This document shows, one piece after another, positions 8,346-16,479 of a stretch of 53,653 nt of DNA. The stretch is taken from positions 1 through 53,653 of the forward strand of contig CAJFUR010000124.1 of the NCBI GenBank assembly GCA_904420215.1. Direction: 5' to 3'. Both the position numbers and the translations under genes were made by a program. The stretch is from an uncultured Eggerthellaceae bacterium. GTDB lineage: Bacteria > Actinomycetota > Coriobacteriia > Coriobacteriales > Eggerthellaceae. The notes beneath the pieces are model-generated. The model did not search any database. It saw only the letters and a program-made list of their open reading frames with translations, and had not been told where the DNA came from. Positions within the stretch are counted from its first letter, which is position 1; each line of letters opens with the position of its first letter.

Positions 8346-9764
8346 TCAGCTTTCGGGGGGTTTCGGCGAGAACAGGTCTATCACCTGCTGTTTGCGGTTC
8401 ACCCCCAGCTTGACGTAGAGCGCTTTGATGTAGCCCTGCACAGTCGAGGTGGAAAGGAACAGGTCCCGGGCAATGCTCGCGGCCGTGTTGCCATGCGCAA
8501 GCCCAACCAGAACATCACGCTCGCGGCTGGTCAGCCCGAACTCTTCGGTCAACTCGTCCGCACGCGCCGCCACCGATTCCTCGAACGTCTCGGGCAGCAG
8601 CACCACTTCCACGCGTTTTTCGCGGGCACTCCGATAACTCCACAGCAGCACGACCATGCCCAACACATACACGCACACCACGCACACGATGGATAGGTGC
8701 ATGAACGTCTCGCCCTCGGACAGGCTGCCGAAATGCCAGCCGAGCAGCAGCCCGACTATCAGGCAAACGCGAACGATTATCGCCGAAAGGGCCGCCATGC
8801 CGTACACGCCGCTGTGCGCATTGCGGCACGCAACGATATAGCAATACGCCGAGAGCATGGAAGTGAACACATAGGCCGAATAGATAACCGTGCTGATGGG
8901 CCTGCTGAGCATGTCGCTGAAGAACGGAAGTATCAAAAACACCGTTATGACCCCGGGAAACACCGCCAAATAGACCACCCGCTGGTTCGGCGCCCTGTTC
9001 GTTGCGAAAACGAACAGGGCAACAAGCACGGCGCAGATTGCCATGCCCTGCGTGGGCGCCTCGGCAACGATGACGAACGACGACGCGCCGTTGTAGGCGT
9101 ACATGTTCACCAACCCGGTGATGAGTTCGAAGAAGGCGCAGGCCAGAATGGGAGTCGAGGAGCTCTTGAACGCCTCGCGGAAAGATGCCTTCCTCTCGGC
9201 CATGCAATAGGGTTCGACACGGCGACGGCACGCCCGCAGCAGCGGAATCACCGCCACGGCGATCAACACGCACAGGGCGTTTCCCACCATGGGGGGAAGG
9301 CCATCCACCGCAAGGGACACCATCGCCGAGAGCAAAGACGAAGCCGCCAGCTGCACAATGAGAACCGTTGGCGAAGCGCCATACGCCAGAAGCTCGATGA
9401 GGGCAATGGTGGCAACCGTCGTGGCAACGCCCCATACCAAACCCAGCGCCACAAGCATGTAAAAATTCCCCATTGCCTGCGGGAACAAGGCAACGATGCA
9501 GTAAGTCAACGCAAGTGTTGCCAAGGGGACGTTGGCCTTGAGCGCATAAGGCTTCAGCATGCCCTTCAGATACAACGCAAGAACGGCCGCGCCAGACGCC
9601 AGATTGCCCACCGAAGCGCCCGCCATGAAGGGAATGGTGGAGACGTACCCCAAGGCATCGGAATACCAGCCGAAGTTCGTAACGTAGCTCGAATACGCCA
9701 CCGAACGGTACAGCGCATAGGTAATCAGCACAAGCGCCGCCGTGGGCGTGAACTGTTGGCGCAT
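8346..9764 (-). CDS. LuxR-family regulator with 12-TM MFS-like sensor domain
   Basis: About 472 residues. The first roughly 390 residues are a run of about twelve hydrophobic helices (VLITYALYRSVAYSS, GNLASGAAVLALYLKG, VLIAVAVIPLLRACRR and others) resembling a major facilitator fold; the C-terminal 65 residues are a LuxR HTH (LTSRERDVLVGLAHGNTA, STSTVQGYIKALYVKLGV). This architecture is abundant in Eggerthella and relatives, next to flavoprotein reductases, and is thought to sense small molecules at the membrane. The start is uncertain: ATG 9764 has a poor site, and a GTG at 9785 follows GGAAAGG and would add seven residues. The reductase lies downstream. Confidence 0.88.
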   Translation of the reverse strand: MRQQFTPTAALVLITYALYRSVAYSSYVTNFGWYSDALGYVSTIPFMAGASVGNLASGAAVLALYLKGMLKPYALKANVPLATLALTYCIVALFPQAMGNFYMLVALGLVWGVATTVATIALIELLAYGASPTVLIVQLAASSLLSAMVSLAVDGLPPMVGNALCVLIAVAVIPLLRACRRRVEPYCMAERKASFREAFKSSSTPILACAFFELITGLVNMYAYNGASSFVIVAEAPTQGMAICAVLVALFVFATNRAPNQRVVYLAVFPGVITVFLILPFFSDMLSRPISTVIYSAYVFTSMLSAYCYIVACRNAHSGVYGMAALSAIIVRVCLIVGLLLGWHFGSLSEGETFMHLSIVCVVCVYVLGMVVLLWSYRSAREKRVEVVLLPETFEESVAARADELTEEFGLTSRERDVLVGLAHGNTAASIARDLFLSTSTVQGYIKALYVKLGVNRKQQVIDLFSPKPPES

Positions 9765-10689
9765 TCTGAGTAGCTTTTCCCTCACGTGCCCTTTCCATTC
9801 CTTGCAGCAGACCACCCCAGAACGGATCCAGGGACGGGCCGAGTTCGAAAGGCCCTGCTTCCGGGAGTATTCCGAAGCCAGTTCATGGGCACGACCCGAC
9901 TGCACTCCTCTGCCCCCTCCAAAGCCAACGTGCCACCCGGGACACCCAATGGCCACGTCACCCGAAGCGCCTGACAGTCACGAACCACCCGAAGCGCCCT
10001 TCGGCGCCATCGCTTCCAATAGCATACCCTATTTGCAAGGCAAGCGCCCCCGCAGGCATGCCCGACGCGCAGCAGCCACAAACCGCAACTCTTGTTTTCT
10101 GGCGGCAATCGGTAGAAACAATCCACAGGCCCGGCAAATCCCTCTGCCCTTTCGCCCTTTCGTGCCTCAGCTCTTGCCCGGTCAAGCGGTTCGGCATAGA
10201 CGCAGCGACGGAAACCGGCGGAGGACTTGTCGCCCTCGCGCGGAGGGCCGTTGCGCTTGTGGAGCGTCATGCGCTTACCGGCCCGGTGATTCGCGCCGGC
10301 CGGCAAAGCAAGACGGAGAAAGGGCCTGCCACCTGCCGCTGCAAGCTTCCGCCGTCGCCACTGCCAGCCGCTGCCTGCCAACCACTGCCTGCCGCGTTCC
10401 AGCTGCCGCCGTCTGCCGCCCGCCGTAACCCACATTCCCAAATAGGAAGGCCGGAGTCACGTGAACTCCGGCCTTCTTTTCTGCAGGCAACAAACCTGCA
10501 GCGTTTTCCTCGTGTGCGCAGGCATGCGTATGGCGGTGCACTCGCAAGCGGCAACTCCGCCGCCATTCCCGCCGCCTCAGATGCGGCAAGCGAACGAAAT
10601 GCGCCGACCTCCCCCAGTTGCATGCGCCTGGGCGCAGGAATCAACTTGGCGCAGCGGAACCGTGGGCCGACAGCGCCCGACCCCAGCTG
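9765..10689. other. Intergenic region between LuxR regulator and ferredoxin
   Basis: No gene is supported. The left part holds a short direct repeat (CACCCGAAGCGCC near 9960 and 9988). Between about 10325 and 10430 there is low-complexity CTGCC/CCGCC sequence like that at 6500-6630. A strong hairpin lies at 10447-10477. The open frames crossing it lack ribosome sites and recognisable domains. Confidence 0.5.
10447..10477. terminator. Hairpin terminator between regulator and ferredoxin regions
   Basis: GAAGGCCGGAGT pairs perfectly with ACTCCGGCCTTC over a short loop. A CTTTTCT run follows on the plus strand and CCTATTT on the minus strand. The only gene that could use it is the minus-strand ferredoxin about 210 bases away. 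Confidence 0.6.
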
Positions 10690-10878
10690 CTAGTCTTCCA
10701 CAACCTCGGGAATCGCACCCATCGGGCACTCTTCGACGCAATCGCCGCAGGCGATGCAGGCGTCCTCGTTGACGACTTCGGCCGTGCCGCCAACCACTTC
10801 CAGAACCTCTTGCGGGCAAGCGTCAACGCAGATTCCGCAACCGATGCACTCATCGGATTCGATGACCGGGTGAGACAT
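10690..10878 (-). CDS. 2[4Fe-4S] ferredoxin
   Basis: A 62-residue bacterial ferredoxin, an electron carrier for anaerobic oxidoreductases. Two complete cluster motifs are present: Cys11, 14, 17 and 21 (CIGCGICVDACP) and Cys41, 44, 47 and 51 (CIACGDCVEECP). Start at 10878 is set by GGAG eight bases upstream. It appears to be a single-gene unit with its own promoter, so its redox partner is not revealed by context. Confidence 0.95.
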   Translation of the reverse strand: MSHPVIESDECIGCGICVDACPQEVLEVVGGTAEVVNEDACIACGDCVEECPMGAIPEVVED

Positions 10879-10944
10879 AGCAACTCCTTCTCGTCTAAAC
10901 CCGCCAACTGCGCGCCAACGGGTCCCCAAAAACTTTCTGCCCGC

Positions 10945-10972
10945 AAGATACCATTGTTCCGCTCTTTTGCAA
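10945..10972 (-). promoter_or_regulatory. Putative ferredoxin promoter
   Basis: On the minus strand TTGCAA (10972-10967) and TATCTT (10950-10945) are 16 bases apart, about 65 bases upstream of the ferredoxin start. Both boxes are moderate matches to the housekeeping consensus. Confidence 0.45.
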
Positions 10973-11071
10973 GGAAAAATCGGGATTTTTCAGGATGCGG
11001 TTAAAAAGACTGGGGAACCGCTTCGGCCGGCTTCGGCCCGCTTCGACCGCTTCCCAATCCGTCGAAGGGCG

Positions 11072-12094
11072 TCAGCAGATGCGGGGAAGTTGCTCGCCTA
11101 CCAGCATGTCCAGAATGCGCGTGCCGCCGAACGCCGTGCGCAGGAACACCTTGGGGCCGCGGTCGGGCTGGGCTTCGCCCACCGTGCCGATGATGGCGGC
11201 GTCGGCACCGTAGCGGTTCGCGCGCATGGCCGCAAGCGCCGCCTCGGCCTCGTCGGCGGCCACGACGCACACCATCTTGCCTTCGTTGGCCACCTGCAGC
11301 ACGTCGTAGCCCAGCATGTCGCAGGCCCCGCGCACGGCATCCTTCACGGGCACGTCGTCCTCTTCCACGGCGATGTCCACCTGCGCCTGCGACGCCAACT
11401 CGTTGAGCGTGGAGGCCAGGCCGCCCCGCGTGGGATCGCGGAAGCAGCGCGTATGGGGCGCCGCCGCCAGCACGTCGGCAATCAGGTGGTTCAGCGGGGC
11501 CGCGTCGCTTTGCAGGTCGGTGGTGAAGCTTAAGCCCTCGCGACAACTCATGATGGTGATGCCATGGTCGCCCAACGTGCCGCTGACCAACACCACGTCG
11601 CCCGGCTGGCACTGCGCGCCGCCCAGTTCGACGCCCTCGGCCAGCGTGCCGATGCCGCTCGTGTTGATGTACACGCCATCGCCATGCCCACGGTTCACCA
11701 CCTTGGTGTCGCCGGTGACCAGCTTCACGCCCGCCTCGCGTGCGCATTCCGCTATGGACGCGCAGATGCGCTTGAGGTCGGCCACAGGAAAGCCTTCTTC
11801 CAACACGAACCCGCAGCTCAGGTAGCGCGGCGTGGCGCCGCTGGTGGCCACGTCGTTCACCGTGCCGCACACGGCCAAGCGCCCGATGTCGCCGCCCGGG
11901 AAGAAATGGGGCGTTACCACGAAGCTGTCGGTGGAAAACGCTAGACGCTCCCCCGGCGCAGGTGCCGGCAGCACGGCGGCGTCGTCGCCCCGCAGCAGCT
12001 CGTCCCCTGCATAGGCGGCGAAGAACACCTCGTCTATGATGCGTTTCATCATGGTTCCGCCGCTGCCGTGCCCCAGCATGACCGTCGTGTCCAT
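11072..12094 (-). CDS. hypE: [NiFe]-hydrogenase maturation protein HypE
   Basis: A 340-residue enzyme that dehydrates a carbamoyl group carried on its C-terminal cysteine (loaded by HypF) to a thiocyanate, the source of the cyanide ligands of the NiFe site. The protein ends in the diagnostic PRIC, with Cys as the last residue. The AIRS-type ATP-binding fold is seen in HGSGGTMMKRII, GDDAAVL, STDSFVVTPHFFPGGDIGRLAVCGTVNDVA and GDTKVV, and DPTRGGLA marks the second domain. ATG 12094 has GGGTGG upstream. It lies 80 bases downstream of nikR in an apparent nickel operon; no other hyp genes or hydrogenase subunits are in the window, so those must lie elsewhere. Confidence 0.96.
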   Translation of the reverse strand: MDTTVMLGHGSGGTMMKRIIDEVFFAAYAGDELLRGDDAAVLPAPAPGERLAFSTDSFVVTPHFFPGGDIGRLAVCGTVNDVATSGATPRYLSCGFVLEEGFPVADLKRICASIAECAREAGVKLVTGDTKVVNRGHGDGVYINTSGIGTLAEGVELGGAQCQPGDVVLVSGTLGDHGITIMSCREGLSFTTDLQSDAAPLNHLIADVLAAAPHTRCFRDPTRGGLASTLNELASQAQVDIAVEEDDVPVKDAVRGACDMLGYDVLQVANEGKMVCVVAADEAEAALAAMRANRYGADAAIIGTVGEAQPDRGPKVFLRTAFGGTRILDMLVGEQLPRIC

Positions 12095-12174
12095 TGCCAC
12101 CCTTTCCGTAACGTATCCGAAAAAGGGAAACGAGCGCCGGATACCCGTCGTCCGCTTCCCGCGTTGCGCGAAGC

Positions 12175-12597
12175 CTAAGCGAGATGCCCGGTCGTGGTGA
12201 CGACGAGGCGGCCATTCTGCACGCCCTTCGTTCCCAGAATGAGGTTCGCTATGTCCTGCACCAACCCCGTTTCCCCACGCAGCACGATCACCTCCAGGCA
12301 CATGTGCTGGTCTAGATGCACGTGCAGGGACGACACGATGAACTCGCAGTAGTCGTGTTGGATGCTGTGCAGCTTTTCCTGCAGGTCGGAAGCGTGGTGG
12401 TCGAACACTATGGTGAGCGTTCCCACCACTTCGGCGCCGGGCGTGGCGCAGTCGTCCTCCACCAAGGCGTCGCGCACCAAGTCGCGCACCACTTCGCTGC
12501 GGTTCTTCGCAAGGCCGCGCCGCGCCACCAGCCGGTCGAACCGCACCAGCAGGTCTTCCGGCATGGCCACCGAAAAGCGCATGAGGTCGTTGCTCAT
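12175..12597 (-). CDS. nikR: Nickel-responsive regulator NikR
   Basis: A 140-residue ribbon-helix-helix repressor. The N-terminal DNA-binding part is MRFSVAMPEDLLVRFD with the helix KNRSEVVRDLVRDAL, and the ACT-like C-terminal domain holds nickel ligands His81, His92, His94 and Cys100 (in HDYCEF and LHVHLDQHMC), whose spacing matches E. coli NikR His76, His87, His89 and Cys95 exactly. It senses nickel and regulates uptake or nickel-enzyme genes. It starts three bases after an unknown 84-residue gene and precedes hypE, so it probably controls this operon as well as distant nickel genes. Confidence 0.95.
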   Translation of the reverse strand: MSNDLMRFSVAMPEDLLVRFDRLVARRGLAKNRSEVVRDLVRDALVEDDCATPGAEVVGTLTIVFDHHASDLQEKLHSIQHDYCEFIVSSLHVHLDQHMCLEVIVLRGETGLVQDIANLILGTKGVQNGRLVVTTTGHLA

Positions 12598-12600
12598 GGG

Positions 12601-12855
12601 CTACACCAGGTTGACCGTAACGCCACTGGCCCCTTCGGCATCTTCCTCGAGCGCGTCTTTGGCCTCGCCCAGCAGGGCGCGCACGTCGTCGAGCAACGCC
12701 TGAGCCGCATGCATCTTCTCGGAAACGGTGGCGAAGCCGGCGTCGCCCGCCATGTGGCCGAGCGTGTGCGCCCAGCGACGCTCCAGCTTGATGTGGTCGT
12801 CTATCTGGTCGATCATCTGCTCGAACTGCCCCGTGTTCACGCCGTTTGTGCACAT
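12601..12855 (-). CDS. Small helical protein of unknown function, first gene of the nikR-hypE operon
   Basis: 84 residues, predicted all-helical, with a His/Met-containing central segment (ERRWAHTLGHMAGDAGF) and an acidic C-terminal helix. I do not recognise a family. AAGGAG precedes the ATG at 12855, and the stop is three bases before nikR, so it is co-transcribed with nikR and hypE. The context suggests a nickel- or hydrogenase-related role (for example metal handling), but nothing in the sequence proves it. Just upstream is an A/T-rich block (12925-12945) that could serve both this operon and the divergent gene. Confidence 0.7.
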   Translation of the reverse strand: MCTNGVNTGQFEQMIDQIDDHIKLERRWAHTLGHMAGDAGFATVSEKMHAAQALLDDVRALLGEAKDALEEDAEGASGVTVNLV

Positions 12856-12974
12856 GTTCGCAACTCCTTGTCTCTTTTGCCGCGCCCGCGCCGCAACCGC
12901 CGCAGGCGCAGGCGTCCGTTTCTTGCTATTATGCTTCTTTGTAGTGCAGATGCGGGGAGAGTTCAAGGAGCGGT

Positions 12975-13658
12975 GTGAAAAAACCTGCAAACAGTAACAT
13001 GTACACTGCAGCCGCCGACCGCGTGTGGCGGGAGTTCGGCGCGCATCTTTTGGGAAACCGGATGGGCCCGTGGTGCGTCGTGAGCGAAAGGCCCTTGGGC
13101 GAGGCGGCACGACAGGCCATTGCGAACTCCGCCGCGGCATTGGGATTCGGCGAAGACGCCTGCACGTTCGCCACGTTGGAAGCCGCCGAGCCGGCGGAGG
13201 CGGCAAGCGTGGCAGGAGCAGATTGCGGGCAGAACGGCGCGGCAAAGAACGGCACGACGGTGGATGGCGCAACGGAGATTGGCACATCAGGCACACCCTG
13301 CGGGCGAGGCGGCACCGCGACGGAGGGCGGCGCCCGCGAGCAGGACGACGTGACGGGCGGCGACGCGGCGAGGACGGCCCGCAGGCAGAACGTCACCGCG
13401 GCGCCCGCCGCCCCGCTGGGCAAGGACGACCTTTTCCTCGTCGTGGAGGGCATCGACCCCTTGCGCGTGGTGGCCGCGGATGCCGCATCCGCAGGCGCCC
13501 TTGCCGCAACGTACCGGCAGGACGTGCCGCTCGATGCGCACTGCCGCCTGTTCGGGCGTGACGCCATTGCGTTTCGCCAGTTCGAAAGCTTGCTTGACGA
13601 CAACGCCCACAAACAGAAGGCGTGGGCGCTCCTGAAGAAGCTCCCACGCCTCGACTAG
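12975..13658 (+). CDS. Conserved-looking protein of unknown function
   Basis: 227 residues with a GTG start preceded by AAGGAG (an ATG at 12999 is the alternative). The N-terminal part (VWREFGAHLLGNRMGPWCVVSERPL) and the C-terminal part (DLFLVVEGIDPLRVVAADAAS through LLDDNAHKQKAWALLKKLPRLD) look like ordered protein, separated by about 85 residues of Gly/Ala/Thr-rich low-complexity sequence. No known domain recognised. It is divergent from the nikR operon. The last codons form an inverted repeat (AGGCGTGGG / CCCACGCCT at about 13618-13652) that may act as a terminator between this gene and the convergent phosphohexomutase. Confidence 0.7.
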   Translation: MKKPANSNMYTAAADRVWREFGAHLLGNRMGPWCVVSERPLGEAARQAIANSAAALGFGEDACTFATLEAAEPAEAASVAGADCGQNGAAKNGTTVDGATEIGTSGTPCGRGGTATEGGAREQDDVTGGDAARTARRQNVTAAPAAPLGKDDLFLVVEGIDPLRVVAADAASAGALAATYRQDVPLDAHCRLFGRDAIAFRQFESLLDDNAHKQKAWALLKKLPRLD

Positions 13659-13792
13659 CCGCGCGCCTTTTCGACCGACGCGTCCGCGCGCTTGAGGAAA
13701 CGCCCTGTGCGGCCTTGCGCCGCAGCGCGCCGTTTTTGCAGCCGCCTCCTTGCGCCTTGGCAACCGCCCCGCCTGCCACGCTCGCGCGGCGG

Positions 13793-15208
13793 CTATTCCC
13801 CGCACACCACCTGCGCGGCGGCGTCCAGCAGCGCCTCCACTTCCTGCTCCGTGGCGGCCTCGGCATACACGCGCACCAAAGGCTCGGTGCCCGAGGGGCG
13901 CATCATCACCCACGCGTCGTCCTCCAACAGGAACTTCACCCCGTCGCGCCGGTCCACGCCCACCACGCTTTTGCCGGCGATGGAATCCGCCTCGTAAGCC
14001 GGCACCGTTTCCGTACGGAAGCGCTCCATCTGGGCGTCCGTCACCGTCAGGCCCCGCCGCGCGAATTCCAGGCGCCCGATTTTCGCGAACATGTCTTCCA
14101 GCAGCTGCCCCAGGCTCATGCCGCGCTGGGCCATGGTTTCCGCCAGCAGAAGGGCCATCAGCAGGCCGTCGCGCTCCTTGACGTGGCCGGGCAGGCCGAT
14201 GCCGCCCGATTCCTCGCCGCCGATCATGACGCCGCCCTTTTCCATTTCGCCGTAGATCCACTTGAATCCCACGGGCGTGGACACCAGTTCCAGCCCCAGC
14301 CGGCGGCACATGCGGTCGAGCATGGCCGACGCCGTGATGGTGCTCACCACGCGCCCGTTCTCGTGCCGATCCTCCACCATGTGCTGCACCAACAGCGTGA
14401 TGACGCGGTGGGGGTTCACGAAATTGCCGTGCTCGTCGCCTGCGGAAATGCGGTCGGCGTCACCATCGTTGATGAACACCGCATCGTAGCCCAGCTCGCG
14501 CACCTTCGCCAAGCCCCGATCGACCCACGGGGGGATGGGCTCGGGATGCAGCCCGTCGAACGTGGGATCGCAGGCGTTGTTGATCTCGCACACCTCCACG
14601 CCCATGTCGCGCAGAAGCCCCGCCAAATGCCCGCGGCCCGCGCCGTACAGCGGATCCACCACCACGCGCAGATGGGCGGCGCGGATGGCCTCCTTGTCCA
14701 CCAAATTCCCGAGCGCGGCCAGATACGCGGTCATGAGATCGACTTCGCGGAAGCTCCCGCGCGCCTGCGTCGGCTGGTCGGGCAGCTGCGCCTCCACGCG
14801 GTCGGTGAATTCCTTGGGGCTGGCGCCGCCGTCGGCCATGCGCAGCTTCACGCCCAGGTATTCGGCAGGGTTGTGGCTGCTAGTGAGCATGATGCCGCCC
14901 ACGGCGTCCTCGTCGTGCGCCACCGACCAGCACAGAGCCGGCGTGGGGCAGTAGTCCTGCGTGAGCTTGACGTCGAAGCCGTGCGCAGCGGCCACCTGCG
15001 CAGCCAGCTGGGCGTAGGCGTGCGCGTCGCGCCGGCAGTCGTGGCCGACGATCAGCGTGCCGGGAGCGTCGGCGGCACGTCCGGCCGCCACCGCGTCTTC
15101 CTTGAACACGCGCGCCGCCGCATCCACGACGCGCACGACGTTGTCGTTCGTGAAGCCTTCGCCGATGATGGCACGCCACCCATCGGTGCCGAAATGTATG
15201 TCTTCCAC
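13793..15208 (-). CDS. Phosphoglucomutase/phosphomannomutase (alpha-D-phosphohexomutase)
   Basis: A 471-residue cytosolic enzyme interconverting hexose 1- and 6-phosphates for glycogen and cell-wall sugar supply. All four signature loops are present: the catalytic serine loop TSSHNP (Ser about 111), the Mg2+ loop DGDADR (about 247-252), the sugar loop GGEESGG and the phosphate loop RPSGTEP near the C-terminus. I chose GTG 15208 because AAGGAG lies just upstream; the more distal ATG 15226 has no ribosome site. Sugar specificity cannot be decided from the motifs. It converges with the gene ending at 13658. Confidence 0.93.
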   Translation of the reverse strand: MEDIHFGTDGWRAIIGEGFTNDNVVRVVDAAARVFKEDAVAAGRAADAPGTLIVGHDCRRDAHAYAQLAAQVAAAHGFDVKLTQDYCPTPALCWSVAHDEDAVGGIMLTSSHNPAEYLGVKLRMADGGASPKEFTDRVEAQLPDQPTQARGSFREVDLMTAYLAALGNLVDKEAIRAAHLRVVVDPLYGAGRGHLAGLLRDMGVEVCEINNACDPTFDGLHPEPIPPWVDRGLAKVRELGYDAVFINDGDADRISAGDEHGNFVNPHRVITLLVQHMVEDRHENGRVVSTITASAMLDRMCRRLGLELVSTPVGFKWIYGEMEKGGVMIGGEESGGIGLPGHVKERDGLLMALLLAETMAQRGMSLGQLLEDMFAKIGRLEFARRGLTVTDAQMERFRTETVPAYEADSIAGKSVVGVDRRDGVKFLLEDDAWVMMRPSGTEPLVRVYAEAATEQEVEALLDAAAQVVCGE

Positions 15209-15906
15209 GAAGCTCCTTTCCGCCATCGCGAAAACAGTTGCCAACCGGGCGATTGCGCCTGCCCGGCGAACGCCTGCGCTTGCCGGGCGCTCCAAGGCGG
15301 TGCGCCGCGCCGGAAGCTGCCTGTGATTATAGTGCAAGGAAGCAAGGAGACGTGCTTTCGACCACACCGTTTCCAGCAAGAAAACGGGAGCCAGAAGCGC
15401 AGCAGCAAGCGAGGCAGGGGGGAAACGCCGCGGAAGCGGGGGCAAGCCGACAAAGCCGGCAGCCCGCGCCTGTTTCGCAGGAACGAACGCTGCCATGACA
15501 GGCGGCAAACCGCGGGGAATGCCCTTGCCGCGCCCCGGCTTCTGGCCCGCCCGCCTGACGCATTTGCCATCCTTGCTCCATTGCCATTTTCTGCCCACCG
15601 GCGATTCGCCATTCCGCGAGCTTTCGCAAACAGCCGCCCTAAGCCCGGTTGAGTTGCGAAGTTAGCGAACCCGCCCGTCCGAAACCACCCGAAACCGTTC
15701 GACCGTCCGAAACCGAAACCGCAACCGCCATCGCTCACCTGGGTGTTCAGCTAACTTTGCAAATTGACCCCAACCGCAACCGGCATGCAATGTTGTGATT
15801 GTTTTGTGATACGGCAAGGAATGTTTGTAATAAGTTTGAGTGCGGAGTATCATTCATTTTTGCAGCTTTTCCTGTTTATTGTTGCAGGCAAAGAGGCGAC
15901 ACAAAG
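15209..15906. other. Intergenic region upstream of tRNA-fMet
   Basis: No gene found. The sequence is GC-rich up to about 15650, then contains repeated CCGAAACC units between two inverted repeats (15654-15670 and 15745-15762), then an A/T-rich stretch (15790-15890) that presumably contains the tRNA promoter, although I cannot fix clear -35/-10 boxes. Confidence 0.5.
15654..15762. repeat. Inverted repeat pair flanking CCGAAACC repeats
   Basis: 15654-15670 (TTGCGAAGTTAGCGAAC) and 15745-15762 are near-perfect inverted copies, differing by one base and one insertion, 74 bases apart. The interior carries at least four CCGAAACC-like repeats. This could be a small MITE-like insertion or a hairpin. 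Confidence 0.5.
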
Positions 15907-15983
15907 TGCGGGGTGGAGCAGTCTGGTAGCTCGCCGGGCTCATAACCCGGAGGTCGTAGGTTCAAATCCTGCCCCCGCGACCA
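15907..15983 (+). tRNA. Initiator tRNA-Met (CAT)
   Basis: A 77-base tRNA with encoded CCA. The D arm has GAGCAG and AGCTC, the anticodon stem is CCGGG/CCCGG around CTCATAA (anticodon CAT), and the T arm is GTAGG/CCTGC. Three consecutive G:C pairs next to the anticodon loop and the absence of a Watson-Crick pair at 1:72 (T1, G72) mark it as the initiator. Its 3' half is the integration site of the downstream element, which reconstitutes it exactly. Confidence 0.96.
15939..15983 (+). other. attL of the integrated element (3' part of tRNA-fMet)
   Basis: 45 bases from the anticodon arm to the CCA end, repeated at 21483-21527 with one mismatch (position 15952 against 21496). This is the standard outcome of tyrosine-integrase insertion in a tRNA gene. 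Confidence 0.95.
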
Positions 15984-15991
15984 GGAAACAA

Positions 15992-16031
15992 AACCGCTGG
16001 CAGATATGCAAATATGCCAGCGGTTATTTTT
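15992..16031 (+). terminator. Terminator after tRNA-fMet, supplied by the element
   Basis: AACCGCTGGCA pairs with TGCCAGCGGTT (16015-16025) and is followed by ATTTTTA. It lies nine bases after the tRNA CCA end, inside the element. Confidence 0.85.
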
Positions 16032-16045
16032 ATGGTATCAGCTCT

Positions 16046-16080
16046 CATGCACCAAGCCCATGCACCAAATATGCACCAAA
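16046..16080. repeat. Left arm-type integrase sites (three TGCACCAA repeats)
   Basis: Three copies of TGCACCAA in 35 bases, with nearly the same spacing and sequence as 21335-21369 at the other end, in direct orientation. Paired short repeats near both att sites are typical of arm-type binding sites for the N-terminal domain of tyrosine integrases. Confidence 0.75.
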
Positions 16081-16170
16081 CGGCGCTTCTTCGGCCCTGA
16101 GGCGCGCACGAGATGAAGGCCTAGGGCGTGAGCAAGGGGCCTCGCCAAGCGCGGTTTCGGGCGTGGTCAG

Positions 16171-16198
16171 TTCTGCCGTGCTTAGCGTGTGCTACAAT
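16171..16198 (+). promoter_or_regulatory. Promoter for the structured RNA candidate
   Basis: TTCTGC (16171-16176) and TACAAT (16193-16198) with 16-base spacing. The predicted start (about 16204-16206) is exactly where the closing helix of the RNA candidate begins. Confidence 0.55.
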
Positions 16199-16203
16199 CG
16201 TCG

Positions 16204-16373
16204 CGAAGGGCCAGCGTGCCGCCCTCTACACCCGGAGGTTTTCGGCGCTGCCCTTCCGCAAGGCAATCCCCGCTGACCTTTTACAGAGGGGCTAGTGCCT
16301 TGGATGGTGGGCTGCGCGGTCAATCCAGCGTTCACCCCACCGCCGCTAAAGGCGCGGCACGCCCAGACCTTCG
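16204..16373 (+). ncRNA. Candidate structured RNA of about 170 nt in the mobile element
   Basis: The ends close on each other: CGAAGG (16204-16209) with CCTTCG (16368-16373) and GCGTGCCGC (16214-16222) with GCGGCACGC (16354-16362), 15 pairs around a small internal loop. Inside are GCCcTT/AAGGC (16250-16264), CCCC/GGGG (16268-16291), GGTGGG-CTG/CAG-CCCACC (16306-16341) and a CGCC/GGCG hairpin. No open frame or ribosome site fits. I see none of the signature sequences of tmRNA, SRP RNA or RNase P RNA. The 3' end is not fixed by a clear terminator. The rest of 15984-16479 holds the arm sites and no gene. Confidence 0.55.
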
Positions 16374-16479
16374 AATCAGGAAACGGTCGCGCTTCTTCAC
16401 GGCTTCCCCAGTCCCGCTGCCGCCTCCCGCCCTATCGCCTGCCGGGGCAACGAATTTCACGAGCAGTCCACTTCATTAC

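Noticed and set aside
10325-10430. CTGCC/CCGCC repeats considered as a CRISPR or satellite array
   Set aside because: No constant repeat/spacer structure; simple low-complexity sequence also seen at 6500-6630.
9742-10690. Plus-strand frames between the LuxR regulator and the ferredoxin
   Set aside because: No ribosome sites, no domains, run through a terminator hairpin.
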